From assembly GCA_903931945.1 (NCBI GenBank), contig CAIZEI010000091.1, positions 96,917 to 160,916 of the forward strand: a stretch of DNA of 64,000 nt, read 5' to 3'. Below, in pieces: positions 46,801-56,209 of this stretch. The notes beneath the pieces are model-generated. The model worked only from the letters and a program-made list of their open reading frames with translations. It was not told where the DNA came from and ran no database searches. Position numbers and translations under genes: made by a program. The first letter of the stretch is position 1, and each line of letters starts with the position of its first letter. This DNA comes from an uncultured Hyphomicrobiales bacterium. Its GTDB lineage: Bacteria > Pseudomonadota > Alphaproteobacteria > Rhizobiales > Beijerinckiaceae.

Positions 46801-47077
46801 ATGCTCTCGCCCACGCCGGGCGGCGGCTATCAAATGGCCGCACGTTGCGATGCCATGTAAGATTTACAAAACGCTGGCGACAAAACCATAAGCGCCCCGC
46901 CAAAGGCAAAGGCGTGTCCCTTGCCATCTGTTACGTCTTGCCTTGGAGGAATCGCCGATTAGCCATTGGCGTCGGGCAAAACGTCTGTCGGGATTGGCTT
47001 TGGAATGCACAGCCGCCCTTTCCCGGCGCGAAATATAGGCGAGTTTCGACCAAAAAACGTGCCCCAACAGCAAGAGG

Positions 47078-47488
47078 CTACACACAACCGGCAAGGTGCA
47101 TGACGGTCGCATGATTATCTATCGGGCCAGCCAGCATGGCTGCGTTCCGTGCCAGCTGAAGGCGAAGCGTTGCCCAAACACCAAGGAACGCAAGATACCA
47201 CATGACGTGAACGAGAAAGCTCGCGACCAGGCCCGCGCGCTCATGAAGACGCCAGAGTTCGCCAGGTCACGCGACGAACGAAAAAAGATTGAGATCCGTT
47301 TCGCGCATTTGAAGACCCATCATCGCTTCGAACGGATGCGGTTGCGCGGCTTGAGCGGCGCGCGCGACGAGTTGCATCTCGTCGCAATCGCGCAAAATCT
47401 CAAGACGCTCGCCAAAATTCCTGGCGTTCGCCGCCGTGGCGGGGCGAGGCGTGCATGGCGTAAGCGTGAATTAAGTGGGCGTGGATAG
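47078..47488 (+). pseudogene. IS1182/IS4-like transposase C-terminal remnant
   Basis: The reading from about 47078 matches the C-terminal region of IS1182-type DDE transposases: TTGKVHDGRMIIYRAS, CVPCQLKAKRCPNTKERKI (the Cys-rich knuckle), RDERKKIEIRFAHLKTHHRFERMRLRGL, and GARDELHLVAIAQNLKTLAK. The N-terminal two thirds are missing or unreadable; 46800-47078 is too decayed to assign. Non-functional. Confidence 0.75.
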
Positions 47489-47911
47489 CGTAAGGCCGGA
47501 AACGACCGCAATCATGCCGACCACACAAGAGCGTGTGATTGAAGAAATAACCGCCGCGTAAAGCCTTGCGGCCCAGGGCAGACGCCAAAAAAGTCTCCGG
47601 AAGCGGTGCATCAAGCCATCTGGAATTTTTTTCAACACTGTCGACCCGAAGCAGTCATCCGCCGTGGGTTCAGCTCCACTGTCTTTGGGGAGCGGCAACA
47701 CCGCACTGTAGGTATTTTCCGACCCTTATGCGCAAATATTTTTGGGGCTTTGGTAGTAAGGGTCGCGGGTTCGCGCGGGGTCATTCAATTTAATTCCTCG
47801 GAGGACAATTGATTGCCAATTCACTCAATGACTTCGCTCCTCTGCTTTATTAAATGCGCATGGTGGCGGCATATTACGTGTCCAACGAATGGAACAAAAA
47901 AGGGTGAGGTG
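47489..47911. other. Spacer after transposase remnants
   Basis: About 420 bases, AT-richer than the surroundings from 47700. No gene recognised. It may contain leftover IS ends, and the promoter of the secreted protein gene at 47912. Confidence 0.4.
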
Positions 47912-48346
47912 ATGTCGACACTCTCGATCATCGGCCTCATGGCCATCGTTTTTGGTTCTTCAGCCATCGCCACGATCAGTCACGCGCAGCCGGCTCGAAC
48001 TCAGCAAGAGACAGTCGGCGAAATGGCGAATTCAGAACTTAAAACTGCCGTCGTACGTGTCACCGGCGCCAGCGCTGACAAAGTTGAGGTCATTACGACG
48101 TCAAGCGTCATCGCCGTCACACTTGTCAACGGGAATATGAACGACGCTACGACAGTCGACCGCGAGAATTATGCCGCAGCGATAGCGGCGACCATTTCAA
48201 AGGAAATACTGGGCAAGTCGGAATTCAAAGGAATAGTTAGCCTGCGGGTGGATTTTGTGAATCGCAAAGGCGCCGCCTCGACAGTCAATGATTCAATTGA
48301 ATTCCGAGAAGACCCCAGCGGAGCATTCAAACATCATCAATCCTAA
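47912..48346 (+). CDS. Small secreted protein, hypothetical
   Basis: A 144-residue protein with a signal peptide (LSIIGLMAIVFGSSAIATISHA, cleavage about residue 25). The mature part has alternating beta-like strands (VVRVTGASADKVEVITTSSVIAVTLVNG) and a conserved-looking end SIEFREDPSGAF. ATG 47912 has GGGTGAGG upstream; the frame extends to 47813 but that part is unlikely. The 3' end sits 70 bases before the fusion-protein start. No family assigned. Confidence 0.65.
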   Translation: MSTLSIIGLMAIVFGSSAIATISHAQPARTQQETVGEMANSELKTAVVRVTGASADKVEVITTSSVIAVTLVNGNMNDATTVDRENYAAAIAATISKEILGKSEFKGIVSLRVDFVNRKGAASTVNDSIEFREDPSGAFKHHQS

Positions 48347-48416
48347 TGCTGCCGCGCAAGCTAATGTTCCTCCCTATCCCGCAGGTCGATCGCAATCGCG
48401 CCGGAAGGGGCCTGCG

Positions 48417-51400
48417 GTGACGCCCGGCGTTTCGCTTTCCATCGGCGCTTTCGCCTGCCGCCTCGTTGTGTCTTTGGTCATCATCGCCATCGCGGCCGCG
48501 CTATGGCGCATGACAGACATACTGGTGTTGCTGTTTGGCGGGATTTTGCTCGCCATAGGGCTCAGCGCGTCGGCGCGGTTCATCGCGCGCCATACGGCTA
48601 TTCCCAAGGTCCTCGCTCTTGTGGGCGTTATTTTCATCTATTTGGCGGGCTTCGCGGCCGCGATGTGGCTGTTTGGTTCGGTGGTCCGGGTGCAAATCGC
48701 GCAGGTCGTTCTGGCGGCGCCCGAAGGGCTTCGGGTGTTCTGGGAAAAGGTTGGCGCCGATCCCTATGGCCGTCAGATCATCGATCAAGCGCGGCTGATG
48801 AATTTGTCGGATGCGACGAGTTGGGTCACGTCAACAGCCACCGGCGCGGCGACAACTCTGACGAAAAGCCTGGGTTATTTCGTGATCGCGATCTTTGTCG
48901 CCATCTATCTGGCGGCCCAGCCGGAACGCTATCGCCGCATGTGTCTGAGACTCGTTCCGCCCTTGTATCGCAAGACGGCGGAACACCTGTTCGATGTGAC
49001 TGGCGATATTCTGCAACGTTGGCTGGCGGGGCAGGTCGTCGTTATGGCGACAATTGGCGTTCTAAGCGGACTGGGACTGTGGTTGCTGGGCATCGAAGCG
49101 GCGTTCGCGCTCGGCCTCGTGGGCGGATTGTTGAGTTTCATACCCTATCTGGGCGCAATCCTTGCGGCGGTGCCCGCGACTCTCGTCGCGCTGACACAGG
49201 GACCGAACCAGGCCGGTTCAGTGCTACTGATGTATCTCGCGGTTCATTTCGTCGAGGGCAATTTTGTCACGCCGCTGGTTCAGGCCGAGGCGACCTCGCT
49301 GCCGCCGGTATTGGCGATCCTTTCGACGGTTGCGTTCACGGTGCTTTTCGGTCCGATTGCTGTTCTGCTCGCGGCGCCCCTCACTCTCCTTTTCATGGCA
49401 GTTGTGGAGGTTATCTATGTTCAAGCTGGGTTAGGCGAGCCGGAGGAAACGGCTGTGCAACCAGACCAAATGCAAGGTCAGCCTTTGCTCGCGCGAGTCC
49501 CGGCCCCTCCTTCAGCCACGAAGCTGCCAACGACAGCGGACACTTCCGCCGACGAGGGACTCACCGCCGAAGTCGCCGCCGCCATCTTGCAGCGGGACGG
49601 CCCGAATGAATTGCCAAGCGAGGGACGGCGCGGTCCGGCGCGTCTGATTTTCGACGCGCTGCGGGAGCCCATGCTGCAACTCCTCCTTGCTGCGGGCGCG
49701 ATCTATCTGGTTCTGGGCAATCGAACCGAAGCGCTCATCCTGCTTGGCTTCGCGCTGTTGAATGTCGGGATGGTCGTTTATCAGGAAAGCCGAACGGAAC
49801 GCGCCCTGGCGGCGCTGAAGGACCTGACGAGCCCGCACGCGCTCGTAATCCGGGCGCGCGCGCGCCAAAATATTCCCGCTTCCGGCGTCGTGGCCGGCGA
49901 CATCCTGATCCTCTCCGAGGGCGACCGCGTGCCCGCGGACGCGCGGCTGATTTCGGCGACGGATCTGGAGGCCGATGAATCGCTCCTCACAGGCGAATCC
50001 GTTCCCGTTCGCAAGACGGTCGGGGCGGACTCGAAAGCAGATACGCGGCCAGGAGGGGAGACGAGCGGCAATGTTTGGTCCGGCAGCCTTGTCGTTCGCG
50101 GCAGCGGGCTGGCGCGTGTCGCGGCGACGGGTCCGCGAACGGAAATCGGGCGGATCGGCAAATCTCTCGCATCCGTCGAGAGCGCGCCGACGTCGCTACA
50201 ATTGCAAACCCGTCGGCTGGTCAAGATCTTCGCCGTTATTGGCGTCGGCCTGTCAGCCGTGCTCGCCCTCGCATACGGATATCTGCATGGCGATTGGCTG
50301 CAAGGCGTTCTCGCCGGCATAACCCTGGCGATGGCGACCTTGCCCGAGGAATTTCCGCTCGTCCTGACGATTTTCATGATCCTCGGCGCCTGGCGCATGG
50401 CGCAAAGCAATGTGCTGACACGCCGGTCTTCGGCGGTTGAAGCGCTTGGCGGCGTCACTGTCCTGTGCACCGACAAGACCGGCACCTTGACGCTCAATCG
50501 AATGACCGTCGCGGAACTCATCGCGGACGGCGAGCGGCTCACCATCGCGCCCCGGGGCGAGACCGCGCTTCCCGAAGCGTTTCATCGTCTCGTCGAATAT
50601 TCCATCCTCGCCAGCCGCCCTGACCCCTACGATCCCATGGAGCGGGCCTTCATCGAACTGGGCGCGCGCTTCCTGAAGCAAACGGAACATCTCCACGCTG
50701 ATTGGACGCTCGCCTACGGGTTTCCGTTGCAACCCGATCTGTTGGCGATGTCGCAAGTGTGGCGTCGAAAAACAGGCGGCGGCTTCGTCGTCGCCGCCAA
50801 GGGCGCTCCGGAAGCAGTGGCCGAACTATGTCACTTGCCCGCCGACAAAATCGAGACCGTTCGCGCGGAAGTCTCTCGACTTGCGTCGGAGGGTCTTCGC
50901 GTCCTCGCGGTCGCCGATGCGGAATGGGCCGGTGAGGATCGTCCAGGCGGCCAACACGAATTCGATTTCCGTTTTGTCGGCCTGCTCGGTCTTTCCGATC
51001 CGTTGCGGCCTGAAGTCCCCGCCGCGGTCGAGGCCTGCATCGGCGGCGGCATCCGCGTCGTCATGATCACCGGCGATCACGCCGCCACCGCGCGCGCCAT
51101 CGCCAAACAGGCGGGCATCGCATCGGACGACGTCGTCACCGGCAAGGAACTCGCTGCATTGGAGGATGCCGCCTTTGCCGAGCGCATCGCGCGCACGAGC
51201 ATATTCGCCCGCATCATGCCGGAACAAAAGCTGCGCCTCGTCCAGGCTTTCGCCAAGAGCGGGGAGGTCGTCGCGATGACGGGCGACGGCGTCAACGACG
51301 CGCCCTCCCTGAAAGCCGCCCACATCGGGGTCGCGATGGGCGGCAGGGGAACCGACGTCGCTCGCGAAGCCGCGGCGCTCGTGTTGCTTGACGACAATTT

Positions 51401-52154
51401 CGCCAGTCTGGCGACGGGTATCAGGCTGGGGCGCCGGATCGCTGACAATTTGCGCAAAGCGATCGGCTATATCCTGGCCGTGCACGTGCCGATCGCGGGA
51501 ATGTCGCTGATTCCGGTGCTGTTTGGCTGGCCATTGGTGCTCGGACCTATACATGTCGTCTTCCTCGAATTGATCATCGATCCTGTCTCTTCGATCGTAT
51601 TCGAGGCGGAGCCGGAGGAGCCGGGGCTGATGTCCCGTCCGCCGCGCAAAGCCGACGCTCCACTGTTTGACGCAGAACTGCTCTCACATGGCGTGTTGCA
51701 AGGCGCGGTCGTCCTGGCGGCCGCCCTTGGCGTATACTATCTCGGCGTTGGAGACGCGCACGGCGAGGAAGTCTCACGGTGCATGGCGTTCGTGACATTG
51801 GTCCTGGGCAATCTCGGGTTGGTTTTCACGAACCGTTCGAGTTCGTCCAGCGCCCTCTTCGTTCTGGCGCGGCCCAATCGCGCGCTTGCCCTGGTTCTCG
51901 CTGTTACCCTGTCGGCTCTGGCGTTCGCGCTGTGGGTCCCTTGGCTGCGCGGTCTCTTTGGTTTCGCGCCGCTGGCCTGGCGGCATCTCGCTGAGGCTGC
52001 CGGAGCGGCGTTGGCCGCCACGATCCTTAACGATGTGATAGGAATTGCCTGGCGGCGCTTGCGGCCCGCCATGCCGGAGCAGGCGCTTCAAGTGAGTGCG
52101 ACAGGACCTATGAACGTGCGGAGCGTTACGCCCCCGAATGGAAGGCAATCATGA
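48417..52154 (+). CDS. AI-2E transporter / P-type cation ATPase fusion protein
   Basis: One uninterrupted frame of 1245 codons. Residues about 1-345 are an AI-2E/PerM-type transporter (membrane helices, GGLLSFIPYLGAILAAVP, HFVEGNFVTPLVQAEA). After a Pro/Ala/Thr linker (about 345-380) a full P2-type ATPase follows: N-terminal GLTAEVAAAILQRDGPNELPSE, LLTGESVPVRK, M4 motif PEEFP, phospho-Asp686 in CTDKTGTLTLNRM, MITGDHAATARAIA, MTGDGVNDAPSLKAAHIGVAMG. PEEFP differs from the PEGLP of Ca2+ pumps, so the ion is unknown. GTG 48417 has GGAAGGGG at 6 bases; ATG 48288 overlaps the previous gene and its extra codons have low GC3. The stop overlaps a VIT-type transporter start. Confidence 0.88.
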   Translation: MTPGVSLSIGAFACRLVVSLVIIAIAAALWRMTDILVLLFGGILLAIGLSASARFIARHTAIPKVLALVGVIFIYLAGFAAAMWLFGSVVRVQIAQVVLAAPEGLRVFWEKVGADPYGRQIIDQARLMNLSDATSWVTSTATGAATTLTKSLGYFVIAIFVAIYLAAQPERYRRMCLRLVPPLYRKTAEHLFDVTGDILQRWLAGQVVVMATIGVLSGLGLWLLGIEAAFALGLVGGLLSFIPYLGAILAAVPATLVALTQGPNQAGSVLLMYLAVHFVEGNFVTPLVQAEATSLPPVLAILSTVAFTVLFGPIAVLLAAPLTLLFMAVVEVIYVQAGLGEPEETAVQPDQMQGQPLLARVPAPPSATKLPTTADTSADEGLTAEVAAAILQRDGPNELPSEGRRGPARLIFDALREPMLQLLLAAGAIYLVLGNRTEALILLGFALLNVGMVVYQESRTERALAALKDLTSPHALVIRARARQNIPASGVVAGDILILSEGDRVPADARLISATDLEADESLLTGESVPVRKTVGADSKADTRPGGETSGNVWSGSLVVRGSGLARVAATGPRTEIGRIGKSLASVESAPTSLQLQTRRLVKIFAVIGVGLSAVLALAYGYLHGDWLQGVLAGITLAMATLPEEFPLVLTIFMILGAWRMAQSNVLTRRSSAVEALGGVTVLCTDKTGTLTLNRMTVAELIADGERLTIAPRGETALPEAFHRLVEYSILASRPDPYDPMERAFIELGARFLKQTEHLHADWTLAYGFPLQPDLLAMSQVWRRKTGGGFVVAAKGAPEAVAELCHLPADKIETVRAEVSRLASEGLRVLAVADAEWAGEDRPGGQHEFDFRFVGLLGLSDPLRPEVPAAVEACIGGGIRVVMITGDHAATARAIAKQAGIASDDVVTGKELAALEDAAFAERIARTSIFARIMPEQKLRLVQAFAKSGEVVAMTGDGVNDAPSLKAAHIGVAMGGRGTDVAREAAALVLLDDNFASLATGIRLGRRIADNLRKAIGYILAVHVPIAGMSLIPVLFGWPLVLGPIHVVFLELIIDPVSSIVFEAEPEEPGLMSRPPRKADAPLFDAELLSHGVLQGAVVLAAALGVYYLGVGDAHGEEVSRCMAFVTLVLGNLGLVFTNRSSSSSALFVLARPNRALALVLAVTLSALAFALWVPWLRGLFGFAPLAWRHLAEAAGAALAATILNDVIGIAWRRLRPAMPEQALQVSATGPMNVRSVTPPNGRQS

Positions 52155-52849
52155 TGAGCCGACGTCACGTTGAAAGGCATTTGATGTCACGCATCGGCTG
52201 GCTGCGGGCGGCTGTTCTGGGCGCCAACGATGGAATCATTTCCACCGCGAGCCTGATCCTGGGCGTGGCCTCGGCGGCGACTTCGCCTGGTCAAGCCCTG
52301 GTCGCGGGCGTTGCCGGATTGGTCGCGGGCTCGATGTCCATGGCGGCGGGAGAGTACGTGTCGGTCAGTTCGCAATCCGACACGGAGCGAGCCGACCTTG
52401 AACGGGAAGCAAGGGAGCTTGCCGGGTCTCCGGCGTCCGAGACCGAGGAACTGGCGCAAATCTACGTCAATCGTGGTGTGGAGGTTGAACTTGCGCGCAA
52501 GGTCGCCGGGCAAATGATGCGAAAAGATGCCCTTGGCATACACGCCCGCGAGGAGTTGGGAATTTCCGAGATAACAACCGCGCGCCCTATTCAAGCCGCG
52601 CTTACGTCGGCAGCAAGTTTTGCAATTGGCGCCGCAGGTCCGCTCGCGCTGGTCGTTCTATCCCCGGCAAGTCAGCTTTTGTACGTCGAAGCAGGAGGAT
52701 CTCTCATATTGCTCGCGATATTGGGAATGATCGGTGCAAGGATCGGCGGCGCCGGTCTGCTGATTCCGACGATCCGGGTGACATTCTGGGGAGCCCTGGC
52801 GATGGCCATTACGACTGGGATTGGTGTGCTGGTTGGCAAAGTCCTGTGA
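52151..52849 (+). CDS. VIT1/CCC1-family metal transporter
   Basis: A 232-residue membrane protein. N-terminal signature LRAAVLGANDGIISTASLILGVA and MSMAAGEYVSVSSQSDTERADLERE are characteristic of VIT1/CCC1 transporters, which export Fe2+/Mn2+ out of the cytosol in exchange for protons. A central cytoplasmic helical domain (residues about 75-145) replaces a ferritin-like extension. ATG 52151 overlaps the fusion gene stop (ATGA), so the two proteins are co-translated and may handle the same or related metal. Confidence 0.9.
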   Translation: MMSRRHVERHLMSRIGWLRAAVLGANDGIISTASLILGVASAATSPGQALVAGVAGLVAGSMSMAAGEYVSVSSQSDTERADLEREARELAGSPASETEELAQIYVNRGVEVELARKVAGQMMRKDALGIHAREELGISEITTARPIQAALTSAASFAIGAAGPLALVVLSPASQLLYVEAGGSLILLAILGMIGARIGGAGLLIPTIRVTFWGALAMAITTGIGVLVGKVL

Positions 52850-52942
52850 GCCGAGTGCGCCAGTCAAGGCTAAGTGCAATGGCAAAGATTCGAGGACAGT
52901 CCGGAAAGAGTTCTCATCATTGACCTGGCTCTTGAGCCTATC

Positions 52943-53530
52943 TCATCGCTTAACGGGACTATCTCCCGGCGATCTTGGGCGCACGAAGGAAGCCGGAAGC
53001 ATTGAGGTGAGGACGGTGTCCCTCAAGATGAAATGATGAAACAAAGCGGCGCCCGCGTGTAGCCCGACGAGCCACAGAATCGCATCGCCCGCCCAAGTGT
53101 GAATCTCGATAATGGTCGCTCCCAGATCGTGGGCGGGCGCGAGCCAGGGTCCGATATTGTTGGCGCTGACAAGCGTAAGTGGATGCCCGGCAAGCCAGAC
53201 GCCGATGATCGCGGTCAAAGGAACAGCTAAAAGGAGGAGATACAGCGTCCAGTGCATGAGTTGCCCCGAAATCTCCATCCATAATGGCATGGGAGGAGAT
53301 TTCGGCTGATTGTCGATGGTGCGCCAGACGAGGCGCAACAGCGTGACGCCAAGCACAGTAACGCCTGCTGTTTCGTGCATGCGTCGCTGGAAATCCAGCG
53401 CGTCGGAATACAGGCGCGCCTCGGACCCTCCCACACTCAACAGATAGGCGGCAACCACGAGCAGCAAGGTCAGCCAGTGAAAGCTCTGCTCAACAACGCC
53501 GTACCGGGAAGGCCAGGAAAAGGCGGGCAT
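52943..53530 (-). CDS. Cytochrome b561
   Basis: A 195-residue four-helix membrane cytochrome b. Seen: SRYGVVEQSFHWLTLLLVVAAYLL with the first heme His, MHETAGVTVLGVTLLRLVWR, MHWTLYLLLLAVPLTAIIGVW, and IHTWAGDAILWLVGLHAGAALFHHFILRD with paired His ligands. Family role: transfers electrons between quinol and soluble or periplasmic partners; several related proteins scavenge superoxide. Single gene, convergent with the VIT gene. Confidence 0.9.
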   Translation of the reverse strand: MPAFSWPSRYGVVEQSFHWLTLLLVVAAYLLSVGGSEARLYSDALDFQRRMHETAGVTVLGVTLLRLVWRTIDNQPKSPPMPLWMEISGQLMHWTLYLLLLAVPLTAIIGVWLAGHPLTLVSANNIGPWLAPAHDLGATIIEIHTWAGDAILWLVGLHAGAALFHHFILRDTVLTSMLPASFVRPRSPGDSPVKR

Positions 53531-53789
53531 GCGGAGGGTCCCTTGGTATTCAGATTTTGTCGAAGCGATACAAGGCGCGTATCAGCGATTGTCACATTGC
53601 CGAAATCAGCGTGGAAGCACCCTGCAGGAACTCTGAGATACTGCCGTCGCGGCGACCCGGGCAGTCCCGGAATCTACGTAAACGTGGTTGAAGAATGCGA
53701 TTGTTGGAATTCTATCTTCAGTCCTAGAATCCAGCCAACACTTCCTGGCGAGGCCGAGGGTTCCGCGCAGAGCGTCCGTCCATACGCTG

Positions 53790-54053
53790 AACGATGGCAA
53801 TACCGATGAAGGTCTCGACGGCAACAGTTGCCCTCGAGGCCTGAGAGACGATGAAATTGTCTTTGAAACACGTATTCTAACCACCGCAGACATATTCGAT
53901 GCGCTCATTGCCGAACGACCTTGCCGGGCGGCTATGTCGGTATCGAAAGCACTCTCGATCATGCTGGAAATGGCGAACACGGCAAAAGACCCGAAATGCT
54001 TCGATGCGCTTAAACAGGCAGTGGAACCCATTGACGTCAGGGCTGCGGCCTGA
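53790..54053 (+). pseudogene. HD-GYP phosphodiesterase C-terminal remnant
   Basis: Reads NTDEGLDGNSCPRGLRDDEIVFETRILTTADIFDALIAERPCRAAM and VSKALSIMLEMA, which matches the part of HD-GYP domains after the HHE metal motif (HHERLDGxGYPRGL). The first metal ligands are replaced (NTDE for HHER), GYP became SCP, and the N-terminal domain is missing. Non-functional c-di-GMP phosphodiesterase fragment. Confidence 0.6.
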
Positions 54054-54212
54054 ATCCGCCCCTGCGTATTTTCACTCTTGGCGCGACGCCCGCGGACGCG
54101 ATGCGCGAACCCCAAGCGGGGGCTCTGTATGCAAGCGCCAGCAATAGCCATTACGAGCGAAACTTCCGAGTAGCCCGACATGTCGCGCCAACGGTCTTTC
54201 TTTGGGTGGCAA

Positions 54213-54521
54213 TCACCGAGGGGTCAGCTGTGACCTACGCCTGAATTTTGGCTGCAAAGAAGATTGAACTACATTGTCGCTGCGATCACTAGCACGCGTT
54301 GCGCTCTGCGTGATCGAGGATTTGAACCAACTCTCCGCTTCCGCAGATTTGCATAGCCAGAATCTTTCCGGCGCTCCGGGGTAATTTGAAATCTGATGCA
54401 GCAAGTAGCGTCCGCGCGCGTTCAAACACATCTCCTCGCGCTGGATATGGTCTGGATTGCCGGGTGGATAATTCCTGATCGCGATAACTTCGTATTCTTC
54501 GATTTTTCTAAAGCTGCCCAT
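54213..54521 (-). CDS. Small hypothetical protein
   Basis: A 102-residue protein starting at ATG 54521 with GGAGG 7 bases upstream. Start region FRKIEEYEVIAIRNYPPGNPDH and RGRYLLHQISNYPGAPERFWLC look like a real soluble fold; the last 35 residues are Ser/Arg-rich and may be untranslated-like. No family recognised. Confidence 0.55.
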   Translation of the reverse strand: MGSFRKIEEYEVIAIRNYPPGNPDHIQREEMCLNARGRYLLHQISNYPGAPERFWLCKSAEAESWFKSSITQSATRASDRSDNVVQSSLQPKFRRRSQLTPR

Positions 54522-54664
54522 CACGATGCCTCCAAATACAACATCCGGTTAGCCTAAGAAACTTTATGCGATTGAGATCACGGGAAAAGCATCGGAAACT
54601 ACTCAGATCGTCGCCGCCCGCTTCAAACCAAAGCGGACGGTCCATCAAAACAAGACGCAGGGAA

Positions 54665-54886
54665 TCAATTTTGAACGCCGATCCCCCGCATGACGGGGTC
54701 AAAATTGTTTGCCGGACCACAAACGCAACCCAAGTGAACGCGCTCGCCTTTATTCAGATGAATGAATTCCGCGTCCCTGGGACCAAGATCGGCAAGCACA
54801 TTGCCTTGGGGTATTTCCAGAATAAAACAATGAGGGAAAACGTCGCCGATTGTGCCGGTGTGTTTTACCTGCACGTGCGGAAGCAT
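54665..54886 (-). CDS. Small hypothetical protein
   Basis: A 73-residue protein from ATG 54886, preceded by AAGGA at 7 bases. It reads as a compact beta domain (VKHTGTIGDVFPHCFILEIPQG, HLNKGERVHLGCVCGPA). The frame continues upstream to 54952 without a better start. The plus-strand frame 54566-54904 is its shadow. Family unknown. Confidence 0.5.
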   Translation of the reverse strand: MLPHVQVKHTGTIGDVFPHCFILEIPQGNVLADLGPRDAEFIHLNKGERVHLGCVCGPANNFDPVMRGIGVQN

Positions 54887-55008
54887 GGCAAATTCCTTGG
54901 TTGAATTGCGTTGATGGATGACGAGCAAGGACCTACGACACACAGGAATCAATGATCAGGCAACGGCGCTTGCCCAAGTTGAGGCAAGCTCGTTCGACGT
55001 GACCGGGT

Positions 55009-55425
55009 CTAATTGTTGTCCCGGCCTCTGCGTTTCTCCATCTCTCGTCCGCCATGATGGTGTTTGCGATGATGGCGGTGTCTGCGCCGATGCTTGGGCT
55101 CGCGCCCAAGTCCGCGTTCGCCATCATTCCTGTCATCAGTTGGTGCGTGGCCATCTGGTTTATGATCGTCTGTTTTCTTTTCAGGCGGATCATCCCGTTT
55201 GTCGTCATCTTTCTTGGACTTCGGCGGTCCGTCTTTCTTTGGTTCGGGCGGACCATCGTGCTTGTCGCCGTCCTTGTCGTCCGCTTTTCCTTGCGCCAAG
55301 GCCGTCAGTGCTGGAAAGCTTGCGGCTGCGCCAAAGCTAAGCAATGCGACCGCAAGCGTAAATATGCTTCGCCGCGACTGGCCTGCTTTGAGCCGTTCAA
55401 GGTCGTGAATTTCATTGTCTGCCAT
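55009..55425 (-). CDS. Exported Lys/Asp/His/Arg-rich low-complexity protein
   Basis: A 138-residue protein with an N-terminal export signal starting at SRRSIFTLAVALLSFGAAA (cleavage after ALA-Q, about residue 45), possibly Tat because of the RR. The mature part is almost entirely K/D/P repeats (DDKDGDKHDG, PPEPKKDGPPKSKK) and ends in an R/H-rich stretch (HRRRHRHHRKHHHGGRE). Such composition suggests a disordered, metal- or polyanion-binding periplasmic protein. No homologous domain recognised. Single gene. Confidence 0.6.
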   Translation of the reverse strand: MADNEIHDLERLKAGQSRRSIFTLAVALLSFGAAASFPALTALAQGKADDKDGDKHDGPPEPKKDGPPKSKKDDDKRDDPPEKKTDDHKPDGHAPTDDRNDGERGLGREPKHRRRHRHHRKHHHGGREMEKRRGRDNN

Positions 55426-56013
55426 GCTTCAGTCTCCATGCCTGACGGCCCACCGCCAGCAGGAATAGGAGCTCTGACGAGCAAAAATAGCCTCGGATTC
55501 TACCTATCGACGCGTTTCATTTTTGAGTTCGACGGGTTTGTTTGTGGCCAACTATTGCGCGCCTACATGATTATGGGGAGGATGTCGCTGAATGGCGCAT
55601 ACCGGAATAGCGCCGCCCGACGTGTGGCGAGCCTTTGGCGTCCGGTGTTAGCGGTATCGCGTCGCTCGGGGGCGGCGTGAATTCAGCAATCAGATATGTT
55701 CAAGGCGATTCAGCAAAAACGTGGCAATAACTCCCGCGGCGTAGCCCTTACTTTCGATTCACGAAGATCGTGGATTCTGAGAAACCCGCTTCAAAACTGC
55801 CTAAATTCGACCATGATATCTTTTCGCGAAATCAGTAGGTTGAAAATTCCGTACTAAAATGAAGAGTCAGGAGCTTTGGAGAATATCGCGCTGAGAGAGC
55901 AAATTTGCTGATTCCGCCTGATGTCGCAGTCAGGAGCGCTTCGTCAAAACCATTGCGGTTGTTGGCTTATTTCGTCGGGTTTCATCACGATCGCGAATTG
56001 GGCTTTAAAGGCT

Positions 56014-56050
56014 TCTGGCGGAGGGAGCGGGAACCGGGTTCGAACCTTCT
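56014..56050 (-). other. tRNA-Ser 3'-end-like fragment
   Basis: On the minus strand the DNA reads GGTTCGAACCC followed by GCTCCCTCCGCCA, resembling the T-arm and acceptor end plus CCA of a serine tRNA. The 5' half is absent, so it is not a functional gene. Such 3' ends are common integrase attachment cores, so it may be an old attachment scar. Weak evidence. Confidence 0.25.
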
Positions 56051-56209
56051 CCGGTTTTTAGGTATCTTGCTGTAAGGGCGTTTGTCCTTTGATTGGCTAT
56101 TCGACATCAATCGAATTGGCCTGCGTTCCATGACTGTCGTGACACTCCAAACAGCGGACGCCATTGGACGCTGTTGCTGCCGAGCGTTACTGTCGCTGAT
56201 GTACGATCT

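Noticed and set aside
54566..54904. 112-codon plus-strand frame
   Set aside because: Opposite to the minus-strand ORF 54665-54886, which has a better ribosome-binding site and more protein-like composition.
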